Assembly (NCBI GenBank): GCA_028718525.1
Contig: JAQULP010000008.1
Span: 1 to 64,000, forward strand
Direction of reading: 5' to 3'
DNA length: 64,000 nt
Source: Sulfuricurvum sp.
Lineage (GTDB): Bacteria; Campylobacterota; Campylobacteria; Campylobacterales; Sulfurimonadaceae
The notes under the pieces were generated by a model. That model made no database searches. It saw nothing but the letters and a program-made list of their open reading frames with translations, and was not told the origin of the DNA. Position numbers and translations under genes: made by a program. Shown here piece by piece: positions 25,409 through 33,383 of the stretch. Numbering within the stretch: the first letter of the stretch is position 1; every line of letters starts with the position of its first letter.

Positions 25409-27098
25409 TACCCAAAAAATTGTTATTGACCCGATTACCCGCATCGAGGGGCATTTACGGATTGAGGTTGAGATCGATGAAAACAATGTCGTGACCGAAG
25501 CATGGGCATCAGGGCAGCTTTTTCGGGGGATTGAGACGATTTTAAAAGGGCGTGATCCCCGGGACTCGGGGCTGATCGCTCAGCGCATCTGCGGAGTGTG
25601 TACGAATGTCCATTATCGCGCGTCGATCAGTGCCGTTGAGGATGCGTACGGAATAAAAATTCCTTCCAATGCTGAAATCGTCCGAAATCTGGTCACCCTC
25701 GCCTTATTCGTTCAAGACCATATCGTCCACTATTATCATCTTCATTCGCTTGATTTTGTCGATATTACGGCCGCCCTCGGGGCTGATTGCAAGAGAGCTT
25801 CCTTCGAGGCGGAGAAGTGGACAGATCACCCTTATCGCAATTCGGTGGGACATCTGGAGAGCATTCAGGAGAAAATCGGCGGATTCGTCAAAGCGGGGCG
25901 TCTTGGGCTGTTCGCAAACGGCTATTGGGGTCATACGGCCTATCGGCTCTCACCGGAAGAGAATCTGGTGCATATGAACCATTATCTCGAAGCGCTGCGG
26001 ATACAGCGGGAAATTTCCAAAGCGATCGCTATTTTCGCGGGCAAAACCCCCCATCCCCAAAATCTCGTTGTCGGGGGGATAACGAGTGTTGCCGACATGC
26101 TCAATCCTCAGCGGCTGAACGATTTTATGTTTATCATCAAAGAGGTGCGCGATTTTGTCGAGAGGGCTTATATCCCCGATCTTAAAATGATTGTCTCTGC
26201 CTATCGTGATTCGATTCGAGCAGGCGAGGGGAGAGCGAGCGGGAATTTCATGTGCTGCGGCGGTTACCGTTTCGGCAAAAACGGAACGCTCTTCAGCCCA
26301 GGGGTTATCCGCGGGCATGATTTTACCCGTATCGAACCGTTTGATCCCTCCAACATTACCGAGGAGGCTTCCCGTTCATGGTATGAAAATGACGGGCCGC
26401 TCTCTCCGTATGAGGGGGAAACGGTTCCATTTTATACCGATTTGAATGAGGACGGAACCCTGAAATCGGAGGGGAAATACAGTTGGGTCAAAGCGCCTCG
26501 ATATGAGGGCGATGTGATGGAAGTGGGCCCTTTGGCCCGGATGATCATGGGGTACAGCTCGAACTCTTCGGTGATCCGTCCCTATATGGAACGGTTTATG
26601 GAGCAGACGGGGATGGAGTTGATCGATTTCTCTTCCACGATCGGGCGTAATGCGGCACGGGCCATCGAAGCGCAGATTTGCGGAGATTATCTGTTTGACA
26701 TGATGAGCGATCTGATCGAGAACATTAAGTATTACGATGAAGAGACGTGGACGAAGTATGTTTTCGAATCTTTGCCGAGCGAGGCCAGGGGTGCCGGAAT
26801 ATTTGAAGTCCCGCGCGGTGTTTTAGGCCATTTCGTCCGGATTGAAAATGCAAAAATCGCGAATTATCAGGCGGTAGTCCCGACAACGTGGAATGCCTCG
26901 CCCAAGGGGATCAAAGAGGGGCGCGGAGCCTACGAAGAGTCTCTGATCGGGATACGCCTTGCCGATCCGGCCGCCCCGTTGGAAGTATTGCGTGCGGTTC
27001 ACTCGTTTGATCCGTGCCTGGCATGTGCCGTCCATGTGATCGATGCGACAGGCTGCGAACTCTCGCACTATAAGATTTCCCCGACGTGTGCGCTATAA
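25401..27098 (+). CDS. [NiFe]-hydrogenase large subunit, partner of the fused small subunit
   Basis: A 565-residue catalytic subunit. The nickel ligands are C64 and C67 in RICGVC, and C539 and C542 in the C-terminal DPCLACAVH. A 20-residue tail after H545 would be removed by a maturation protease after nickel insertion. The start at 25401 follows GGAGG and lies inside the small-subunit 3' end (ATGAGTAA overlap). Frames that extend upstream would lack a ribosome-binding site. Sequence is close to HydB at 33376-35151 over its whole length, so the two enzymes share ancestry. It is expected to sit in the cytoplasm because its partner has no export signal. Confidence 0.95.
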   Translation: MSNTQKIVIDPITRIEGHLRIEVEIDENNVVTEAWASGQLFRGIETILKGRDPRDSGLIAQRICGVCTNVHYRASISAVEDAYGIKIPSNAEIVRNLVTLALFVQDHIVHYYHLHSLDFVDITAALGADCKRASFEAEKWTDHPYRNSVGHLESIQEKIGGFVKAGRLGLFANGYWGHTAYRLSPEENLVHMNHYLEALRIQREISKAIAIFAGKTPHPQNLVVGGITSVADMLNPQRLNDFMFIIKEVRDFVERAYIPDLKMIVSAYRDSIRAGEGRASGNFMCCGGYRFGKNGTLFSPGVIRGHDFTRIEPFDPSNITEEASRSWYENDGPLSPYEGETVPFYTDLNEDGTLKSEGKYSWVKAPRYEGDVMEVGPLARMIMGYSSNSSVIRPYMERFMEQTGMELIDFSSTIGRNAARAIEAQICGDYLFDMMSDLIENIKYYDEETWTKYVFESLPSEARGAGIFEVPRGVLGHFVRIENAKIANYQAVVPTTWNASPKGIKEGRGAYEESLIGIRLADPAAPLEVLRAVHSFDPCLACAVHVIDATGCELSHYKISPTCAL

Positions 27099-27099
27099 T
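27094..27099 (+). promoter_or_regulatory. Putative internal -10 box before the TetR gene
   Basis: TATAAT overlaps the stop codon of the large-subunit gene, 32 bp before the TTG start of the TetR gene. It could allow the regulator and sensor genes to be expressed without the upstream enzyme. Confidence 0.4.
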
Positions 27100-27131
27100 T
27101 ATGAAAACAAAGCGGTAAAGAGGAAGAGTAT

Positions 27132-27725
27132 TTGGCACGGTTGAGCAAGGAAGAGCGTAAAATTTCTATTATGACCAAGGCGTTGGAACTGTTTTCGACC
27201 GAAGGTTTTTATCAGACGACGATGCCTTCCATTGCCGAAAAAATAGGGATGAGCGTCGGAAACCTCTATAACTATTTTACCTCGAAAGAGATGCTGGCAA
27301 AAGATCTGATCCTTTACATCGCCAATATTTTGGGAGAGGAAATTCGTAAAATAAACGAAAGCCCCCTCTCGACCAAAGAGAAAATCGATGCGATCGTCCA
27401 TATGTATTTCAAGATTGCACAAGAGCGTCCCGAAACCATAGAGTATTTTTTACGGGTCTATCTTTCGAATCGAGAAGTCTTCCAAAACTGTTGCGAAGGG
27501 ATGATCTGCGTATCGGCATTCGTCACCGAGCTGATGATTTTTTTCGAAGAGGGGGTTCGATGCGGAGATCTTCGGGATCAGGATTTTTTCAGCGCATTCG
27601 GCCTTTTCATGGGATATTTGGGGGGAATGGTTTTTTTAAACGGAGAAAAAATCCTCCCCAAATCGCTGGAGAGTTACGAACTCTCGATCAGCGATAACAT
27701 CTATCATGCCCTCAAATCCCGCTAA
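27132..27725 (+). CDS. TetR-family transcriptional regulator
   Basis: A 197-residue repressor-type regulator. The N-terminal DNA-binding domain (about 8-55) shows the TetR pattern with TTMPSIAEKIGMSVGNLYNYFTSKEMLAKDLI. The rest is an alpha-helical ligand or partner domain. It starts at TTG after GAGGAAGAG. Its 3' end overlaps the hydrogenase-like small subunit gene by 20 bases, so it is translated together with the putative H2 sensor. It probably regulates one or more of the hydrogenase operons; direct coupling to the sensor is a hypothesis. Confidence 0.9.
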   Translation: MARLSKEERKISIMTKALELFSTEGFYQTTMPSIAEKIGMSVGNLYNYFTSKEMLAKDLILYIANILGEEIRKINESPLSTKEKIDAIVHMYFKIAQERPETIEYFLRVYLSNREVFQNCCEGMICVSAFVTELMIFFEEGVRCGDLRDQDFFSAFGLFMGYLGGMVFLNGEKILPKSLESYELSISDNIYHALKSR

Positions 27726-28602
27726 ACTCAAAATTATCTGGCTGCAGGGGATCACCTGCAACGGCAATACCCACTCTTTTTTAAACGATCCCTCTTTGGG
27801 AAGGCTTTTGGAGTCGGTAGAATTTATCCACCATCCCCTATTGGCGTGTACCCTTAATCTCAGCGAGCTTGTCGAACACCTTCCCGCATCGGATATTCTG
27901 ATTATCGAAGGTTCCTACAAAGCCGATTTTGAACGTGCTTACCGGCGGATGGACAGCGTACTCCCGGCGCTTGCGGCCAAGGCGGAACATATCGTTTCCT
28001 TGGGAAGCTGTGCCAGTTTCGGGGGGATATTCAAAGAGGCTGATCCCGAACGTATCAGCGGCATCGTTTTCGATCGGGAAAAAGCTCTCGGCCCGTTGGC
28101 GGAGATGATGCCGAAAGTCATAACCCTCAGCGGATGTCCGGTACACCCCAAATGGCTAACGTTTGTGATCGACATGATCCGAGCCGGAAAAGCGATAAGC
28201 GTCGATGAATTCCGCCGCCCCAAAGAGCTGTATGCCTATCTCGTCCACAACGGGTGTCTGCGCAACGAGTATTTTGAATGGAAAGTCGATAGCGACCGTT
28301 TCGGCACCAAAGAGGGGTGTTTGTTCTATGCACAGGGGTGTCAGGCCCCCTTTACCCACGGAAGCTGTAACAAAATCCTCTGGAATGAGGTGAGTTCAAA
28401 AACCCGTTCGGGAACCCCATGTTTCGGATGTACCGAACCCTCTTTTCCCAAGAGGGAACTTTTCTCGACGAAAACGTACATGTCGATTCCGGCCGAAGTT
28501 CCGCTGGGTGTCCCGAAACGGAGTTATCTCGCCTTGACGGGTGCGGCGAAATCGTTTCATATCAAGCGGCTTGAAGAGAGGTTGATCGATGATAACGCAT
28601 GA
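27706..28602 (+). CDS. [NiFe]-hydrogenase small subunit, sensor (HupU-like) type
   Basis: A 298-residue small subunit without Tat signal or C-terminal anchor, so cytoplasmic. The proximal motif is C18-N-G-N21, again with Asn in place of the second Cys, followed by GSCASFGG and SGCPVHP. The distal H-x2-C (HNGC), the EGCLFYAQGC segment and the medial ligands GSCNK and CFGC are all present, so three clusters can still be formed. Its lack of targeting and its compact partner, which has no processing tail, fit the group 2 regulatory and uptake types (HupU/HoxB-like). It overlaps both the TetR gene and the large-subunit gene. Confidence 0.85.
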   Translation: MPSNPAKLKIIWLQGITCNGNTHSFLNDPSLGRLLESVEFIHHPLLACTLNLSELVEHLPASDILIIEGSYKADFERAYRRMDSVLPALAAKAEHIVSLGSCASFGGIFKEADPERISGIVFDREKALGPLAEMMPKVITLSGCPVHPKWLTFVIDMIRAGKAISVDEFRRPKELYAYLVHNGCLRNEYFEWKVDSDRFGTKEGCLFYAQGCQAPFTHGSCNKILWNEVSSKTRSGTPCFGCTEPSFPKRELFSTKTYMSIPAEVPLGVPKRSYLALTGAAKSFHIKRLEERLIDDNA

Positions 28603-29884
28603 ACTGATCGAGAGGATCGAAGGGGAGGCGGTACTCGATTTTCGCACCGATAGAGAGGGGAGAGTCGAAGAGGCGAATATCCGTTTTTTGCATTTTCGGG
28701 GGATGGAAGCGATTTTAGAGGGGAGAAATGCTCTGGACGCCCTCGTGATCGCTCCCCGCGTTTGCGGTATCTGCGGACACTCCCATCTGATCGCGGCGGC
28801 GCGGATGTTGGAAAACCTCTATCAAAACGGAGGTGAAGCCCTCCCCATTACGTCTAAGGCCTATGCAATACGTGAAATAACCCGTTTGTGCGAAGTGATG
28901 CAAAATCATATCAAATGGCTTTATCTGGTGATGCTGCATGAGAGCGGAAAGCTTTTGAAACTGGAACCTCCATCCGCCCTCAAGGCCCTCTATGTATCTT
29001 CCAAGATCAATCAATTGTGCGCCCTTTTCAGCGGGCAATGGCCCCACAGTTCGTATGCCCTTCCGGGGGGAGTGACGTGCGATCCTACCCATATTGAAGT
29101 GATGCAGGCTCTAAAAATTCTCTCGGAGGTGGAGGGTTTTGTCCGGGAAGATATTTTGGGATGCGATGTCCAGGCGTATGAATATACACTGTCGGATGGT
29201 TCACTCCTTGGGTTGAGTGGAGATTTCGGAACGCTTCTGCGCCGGTTTGAAGAGCTAGAGCTTCTTGAATCGGGGAAAAGCTATGGCCGATATTTGGCTT
29301 TGGGGGATGAAATCGGGGTATGGGAGAAAGGGGAACGTTCTTTGGCCGATCTCAACCTTGTCCGCGAAGACGGATCGAAGAGCTTTGATCAGGGGGGAAA
29401 TATGTATGCGAAAAATGCCCTTTACGGGGGAGAATTTTATGAGACGGGGCCGTTGGCCCGCGCAATGCTCACCAATCGTACGGGGATAGCGAACCTCCAT
29501 AACCGATACGGCGATACGGCACTGACCCGCCTGAGTGCCCGGGTCGACGAGGTCGTCGTGATCCTAGCCCGGGTAGAGGAACTTTTGCGTACGCTTGAGC
29601 TCTCGGAGGCTTCGTTCATCCCCCCCGAGCCGATACAGACCCTCAGTGCAGAAGGGGTAGGGATCGTCGAAGCACCGCGCGGTTCGCTGATCCATCGTGC
29701 CCGTATCGAAAAAGGGAAAATAACGGCGTACTCGATCATCACCCCGACCCAGTGGAATTTGGGAAACGGTACGGCGACGTTGCCCGGAATCGCCCAAAAA
29801 GCGATGATCGGTGCCGATTCCATTGCCAAAGCTTCGTTGATTTTCCGAACGTTTGACGTGTGTTCGGTCTGCACGACCCACTAA
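28589..29884 (+). CDS. [NiFe]-hydrogenase large subunit without processing tail, sensor (HupV-like) type
   Basis: A 431-residue large subunit, clearly shorter than the two enzymatic ones (565 and 591). Nickel ligands are C59 and C62 (RVCGICGHSH) and C425 and C428 in the terminal DVCSVCTTH. The protein ends exactly at the histidine where a maturation protease would cut others, so no cleavage is needed. That is the known hallmark of HupV/HoxC H2-sensing hydrogenases. With the overlapping TetR and small-subunit genes it makes a compact signalling module. The gene converges tail-to-tail with the TonB receptor, overlapping by 4 bases. Confidence 0.88.
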   Translation: MITHELIERIEGEAVLDFRTDREGRVEEANIRFLHFRGMEAILEGRNALDALVIAPRVCGICGHSHLIAAARMLENLYQNGGEALPITSKAYAIREITRLCEVMQNHIKWLYLVMLHESGKLLKLEPPSALKALYVSSKINQLCALFSGQWPHSSYALPGGVTCDPTHIEVMQALKILSEVEGFVREDILGCDVQAYEYTLSDGSLLGLSGDFGTLLRRFEELELLESGKSYGRYLALGDEIGVWEKGERSLADLNLVREDGSKSFDQGGNMYAKNALYGGEFYETGPLARAMLTNRTGIANLHNRYGDTALTRLSARVDEVVVILARVEELLRTLELSEASFIPPEPIQTLSAEGVGIVEAPRGSLIHRARIEKGKITAYSIITPTQWNLGNGTATLPGIAQKAMIGADSIAKASLIFRTFDVCSVCTTH

Positions 29885-31920
29885 TAATGGTAGGTCAGTG
29901 TCACCCTAAGCGAACGTGGCTCCCCCGGATGGATCATGTGGTCGTTTACGGGAGTGTTTTCTCCGGCTAGACGGGAGGGATAATAGTACTCGATATCGTA
30001 GGTATCCTGGTTAAACAGATTATAGATATCGGCGCTGATATCAAGGTTTCGGCTCAGGTGCCGTCCCGCTTTGAGATTGATAAGTGTCGAAGGGCGGGAA
30101 CGTACCGAATTGTCTTCGCTTAACGGGCGGCTTCCGAAATAACGCAAACGCACCCCTCCGAAATATTCCTGATAATCGATGAGGGCGGCCCCGATTGAGA
30201 CGGTTTTCTCAATCGCTTCGGGGACGTATTTCCCCCCTGCCGAAACAGGGTCCAGGTAACGGGCGTGTGAGAGGGCGATATCGGCATCGAGGATAAACCA
30301 TGATGTCGGCGTCCAATAGTTGGCCCACTCTATTCCGCTGCGTCGTGAAGGTTCGCTCGGCTCGGTTCCTCCGGTATCTCCCGCAAAGATGAGTTCCGAA
30401 TCGCTCTGCATCGTCCACAGAGCCAGCGAACTTTCGAGGGAGGTTATCGCGCGGGTTCGCATTCCGATTTCGGCCCCTTTGGTACGGACCAGCGGGGTTG
30501 CGGGATTGATCGATTGATTCACCCCTCGCGCGTCGTTGCTGTGGAATCCGTATCCGGCATTCAGAAAATATTCGGTTTTATGCCACGGTCCGGCGATCAT
30601 ACTCAGTTTCGGGCTTACGATCGCGGAGGTGTGGATATCCGAGTCGGCCGCATTGAGTGCACTGCGGACTCCGAAACGGTAGATGTCTCCCCGCAATCCG
30701 GCAATGAGTCGAAACGTGTCGTTCAGCGTCAGTTCGTTTTGATAATAGAGGGCGGCATTGGTAATGGCAACGCGGTCGGAGGTTACGGTATTGAAACGGC
30801 TGCGGTTTTGGGTATTGTAAAGCGCAACGCCGGAGATCGCATCGTGACGAAGCTGCAATCCGTATGACTGGATCGAATCCGTTCCGTTGATCGATCCGAG
30901 TGATGTACGGGCAATCGTTCCGCCAAGAATAGAGCGTGCGTCTTTTTGCTCGAACTGATCACCCCGTACCGGATCGTTGAGATAGTAGGTAAAATTGGAA
31001 AAAAGATCCAAGCCGTAATGGATGAGGTAGAGTGAGAGCGAGGTGGCCGCATCATTCTCCTGGCGGGTAAACTCACCTGAGAGGCTGTAGCGGTGGGTCG
31101 TACCTCCATCGCTGGGATCGAGGGAGCCGTAAAGCCCGATAATGCCGTTATCGATTGCTCGGAGGGGGACATGATTGGTCGCATCCCATCTCCCTTTGTA
31201 CCCCATTGCGGCGATTTTGGTACGGGTACGTCCCGTTTCCCGGGTATAGCTGACGACACCGTTGAGACGTTGATACCCTTCCGGCTGAACCCATGGCCCG
31301 TCATTATGGAAATATTCCAGTGCGTAAAGGAGTTTGCCTCCGTGCAGGTCAACGGAATTGAGATTCAATGCCCTCTTATAGGCAAAACTCCCCGCGGTGA
31401 CACTGGCAATCCCTTCAGGAAGAGCATCGGCATAGCGGATATGGGCGCTTCCGGTTGAGGCAAAATCCCCCTCCGTTGCAAAATAGGGCCCTTTTTTATA
31501 GAGAATACCGGATATCAGTTCGGGTATCAAAAAATTGAGATCGTTATACCCTTGTCCATGGGCATGGGTCGGGAGATTAGTCGGCATCCCCTCTACCGTC
31601 GTATAAAAATCGGTACCGTGATCGAGACTGAACCCGCGCAGAAAATATTGATTGGCTTTGCCGTCACCGCTATGTTGGGTCACGATTAATCCCGGTACAC
31701 TTTCCAAAACTTCGGCGGGTCGAAGCGCAGGCCGATTGTTAAGCTGGGGAGCCCTCACCGTCCCTTCGGTGGCCGTCTCGGATAACGATTCGTTGAACGT
31801 ATTTTCCTCAACGATAATTTTGGAAAGGGTGATATCTTTAACCGTTTGTTCACCCCCTCCGTAAGAGGTCAGGGAGCAAATGGAGGTGATGATTGCCGCC
31901 TGAATTAACCGAACATGCAC
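29881..31920 (-). CDS. TonB-dependent outer-membrane receptor
   Basis: A 679-residue outer-membrane receptor. An N-terminal signal peptide (about 1-22) is followed by a short possible TonB-box region (KDITLSKIIV), a plug domain (about 55-165; RPAEVLESVPGLIVTQ and FLRGFSLDHGTDF) and a 22-strand-type barrel ending in an aromatic residue (TYHY). A histidine-containing loop (PTHAHGQGYNDLN) lies in the plug. Substrate is unknown. Its place between hydrogenase operons and its promoter palindrome, shared with a nickel permease, suggest nickel or a metal chelate. It needs TonB and the ExbBD motor. Confidence 0.88.
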   Translation of the reverse strand: MHVRLIQAAIITSICSLTSYGGGEQTVKDITLSKIIVEENTFNESLSETATEGTVRAPQLNNRPALRPAEVLESVPGLIVTQHSGDGKANQYFLRGFSLDHGTDFYTTVEGMPTNLPTHAHGQGYNDLNFLIPELISGILYKKGPYFATEGDFASTGSAHIRYADALPEGIASVTAGSFAYKRALNLNSVDLHGGKLLYALEYFHNDGPWVQPEGYQRLNGVVSYTRETGRTRTKIAAMGYKGRWDATNHVPLRAIDNGIIGLYGSLDPSDGGTTHRYSLSGEFTRQENDAATSLSLYLIHYGLDLFSNFTYYLNDPVRGDQFEQKDARSILGGTIARTSLGSINGTDSIQSYGLQLRHDAISGVALYNTQNRSRFNTVTSDRVAITNAALYYQNELTLNDTFRLIAGLRGDIYRFGVRSALNAADSDIHTSAIVSPKLSMIAGPWHKTEYFLNAGYGFHSNDARGVNQSINPATPLVRTKGAEIGMRTRAITSLESSLALWTMQSDSELIFAGDTGGTEPSEPSRRSGIEWANYWTPTSWFILDADIALSHARYLDPVSAGGKYVPEAIEKTVSIGAALIDYQEYFGGVRLRYFGSRPLSEDNSVRSRPSTLINLKAGRHLSRNLDISADIYNLFNQDTYDIEYYYPSRLAGENTPVNDHMIHPGEPRSLRVTLTYHY

Positions 31921-31960
31921 GCTTGTCCTTTGATGGGTAGGGATAAATCGAGGGGTTAGT

Positions 31961-31989
31961 ATTATGACTCTTTGGTAAGAAAAATCTTA
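31961..31989 (-). promoter_or_regulatory. Putative promoter of the TonB receptor gene
   Basis: On the minus strand, -35 TTAAGA (31984-31989) and -10 CATAAT (31961-31966) are 17 bp apart. The shared palindrome at 31993-32006 lies just upstream. Confidence 0.45.
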
Positions 31990-31992
31990 AAT

Positions 31993-32006
31993 TGAATGAT
32001 TATTCA
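31993..32006. promoter_or_regulatory. Palindromic operator copy 1 (TonB receptor promoter)
   Basis: TGAATGATTATTCA, arms TGAAT/ATTCA around four bases. It matches the sites at 32108-32121 and 45992-46005 at 12 of 14 positions each. It lies 73 bp upstream of the receptor start and abuts the proposed -35 box. Confidence 0.6.
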
Positions 32007-32035
32007 CTTTTTTTCTCACTTCAAGTCCTGAAATT

Positions 32036-32051
32036 AGATAACTAATTATCT
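32036..32051. repeat. AT-rich inverted repeat upstream of hydA
   Basis: AGATAA-CTAA-TTATCT is a perfect 6-4-6 inverted repeat in the divergent gap between the TonB receptor and hydA, followed by five T. It may be a second operator or an AT-rich hairpin. Confidence 0.35.
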
Positions 32052-32099
32052 TTTTAAATAAAAATTATGTTTTAAATATTCGTTTAAGTTATCCAGTCG

Positions 32100-32105
32100 T
32101 ACAAT
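32100..32105 (+). promoter_or_regulatory. Putative -10 box of hydABC
   Basis: TACAAT lies 39 bp before the hydA ATG. The predicted transcription start (about 32112) falls inside the palindrome at 32108-32121, so a protein bound there should block initiation. Confidence 0.55.
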
Positions 32106-32107
32106 AC

Positions 32108-32121
32108 TGAATGGTTGTTCA
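32108..32121. promoter_or_regulatory. Palindromic operator copy 2 (hydABC promoter)
   Basis: TGAATGGTTGTTCA. Together with the following ATAAA it matches the nickel-permease site and flank at 17 of 19 positions (32108-32126 against 45992-46010). Both sites sit just downstream of a -10 box. Confidence 0.65.
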
Positions 32122-32144
32122 TAAAATTTGCTGAGGAGGGGATT

Positions 32145-33383
32145 ATGTCCGATAGAGTAGAAGCGGTTAAAAAACTGTTCACATCGAAAAGTTCGCGCAT
32201 CGAAACGAACAAGGGTGAAACGTATTACCAAGAGTTGTTTGCGAAATGCGAGGCGCGTTTGAATGAGATGCGTTCGATGCAACCGGCGAACAAGCTCGAT
32301 TTTACCGATATTTTGGAAGATAACGGGATAGATCGACGGGAGTTTATGAAGTGGGCGAGTGCAACGACGGCAATGCTGATGCTCCCTCCGATGTTCACAC
32401 CGCTCGTTGCCGATGCGGCAATGATGATGAACCGTGCACCGGTTATCTGGTTGGAACTTCAAGACTGTGCAGGTAATTCCGAGGCTCTCTTGCGTGCTGA
32501 CGGGCCGAAAATCGATGAGATCGTTTTGGACATCATCTCCTTGGAATTTCACGAAACCCTCCAAGCCGCATCTGGCCATCAGGCGGAAAAGCAACTTGAT
32601 GAAGCAATGGAACATTTCAAAGGAAAGTATCTCCTCTTTGTTGAAGGATCTATTCCGATGGGGATGAACGGTCAATACGGAACAATCGGTGCCAAAGCCG
32701 AGACGTTCCACGACCACCTTCTCCGTTGTGCCGAAAATGCGGCAGCGGTTATTGCCGTCGGAAGCTGTGCCACCTTCGGCGGTATTCCTGCCGCTTCACC
32801 GAACCCTACCGGGGCAGTCGGGGTGATGGATGTCGTTAAAAACAAACCGCTTATCAATATTCCGGCATGTCCGGCCAATCCGGCCAATATGGTCGGTGTG
32901 ATTTTACACTACGTGTTAACGGGACAGGTTCCGGAACTCGATTCGCTGTTGCGTCCTAAATTTGCTTTCGGTTACCGTATCCATGACAACTGCGAACGCC
33001 GTGCCCATTTCGATGCGGGTGAATACGTCGAAGAGTGGGGTGATACCGGTGCGCAAAACAACTTCTGTTTGTACAAAATGGGGTGTAAAGGGCCGATGAC
33101 GTTTAACAACTGCTCCATTGTCCGTTATAACGAAGCGGTAAACTGGCCGATTGGGGTCGGACGGGGATGTATCGGATGTTCCGAACCCGATTTTTGGGAC
33201 AAATATGCGTATGAGCGTCCGATGGCCGATGCTAAGATCAAAGCACCGACGGGCGGGGTAGAAAAAACCGTCGATGAATTCGGGTTGGGGCTGTTGACCG
33301 CCGCCGGAATCGGAATCGGAATCCATGCCGCAGCCAGTGCCGTAGCCGGCAAACGAGAAAATTCAGGAGAGAGCCATGAGTAA
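32145..33383 (+). CDS. hydA: Membrane-bound [NiFe]-hydrogenase small subunit
   Basis: A 412-residue uptake hydrogenase small subunit. About 60 residues precede the Tat motif D63-R-R-E-F-M-K (R64-R65) and hydrophobic signal, an arrangement known from epsilon-type HydA. A C-terminal transmembrane anchor (about 383-402; GLLTAAGIGIGIHAAA) fixes it to HydC. Fe-S ligands are visible: C108 with N111 at the usual second-Cys position, GSCATFGG and ACPANPAN (proximal), IHDNC and YKMGC (distal), NNC and CIGC (medial). It oxidises H2 in the periplasm and passes electrons to the quinone pool. ATG 32145 follows GAGGAGGG. Confidence 0.95.
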   Translation: MSDRVEAVKKLFTSKSSRIETNKGETYYQELFAKCEARLNEMRSMQPANKLDFTDILEDNGIDRREFMKWASATTAMLMLPPMFTPLVADAAMMMNRAPVIWLELQDCAGNSEALLRADGPKIDEIVLDIISLEFHETLQAASGHQAEKQLDEAMEHFKGKYLLFVEGSIPMGMNGQYGTIGAKAETFHDHLLRCAENAAAVIAVGSCATFGGIPAASPNPTGAVGVMDVVKNKPLINIPACPANPANMVGVILHYVLTGQVPELDSLLRPKFAFGYRIHDNCERRAHFDAGEYVEEWGDTGAQNNFCLYKMGCKGPMTFNNCSIVRYNEAVNWPIGVGRGCIGCSEPDFWDKYAYERPMADAKIKAPTGGVEKTVDEFGLGLLTAAGIGIGIHAAASAVAGKRENSGESHE

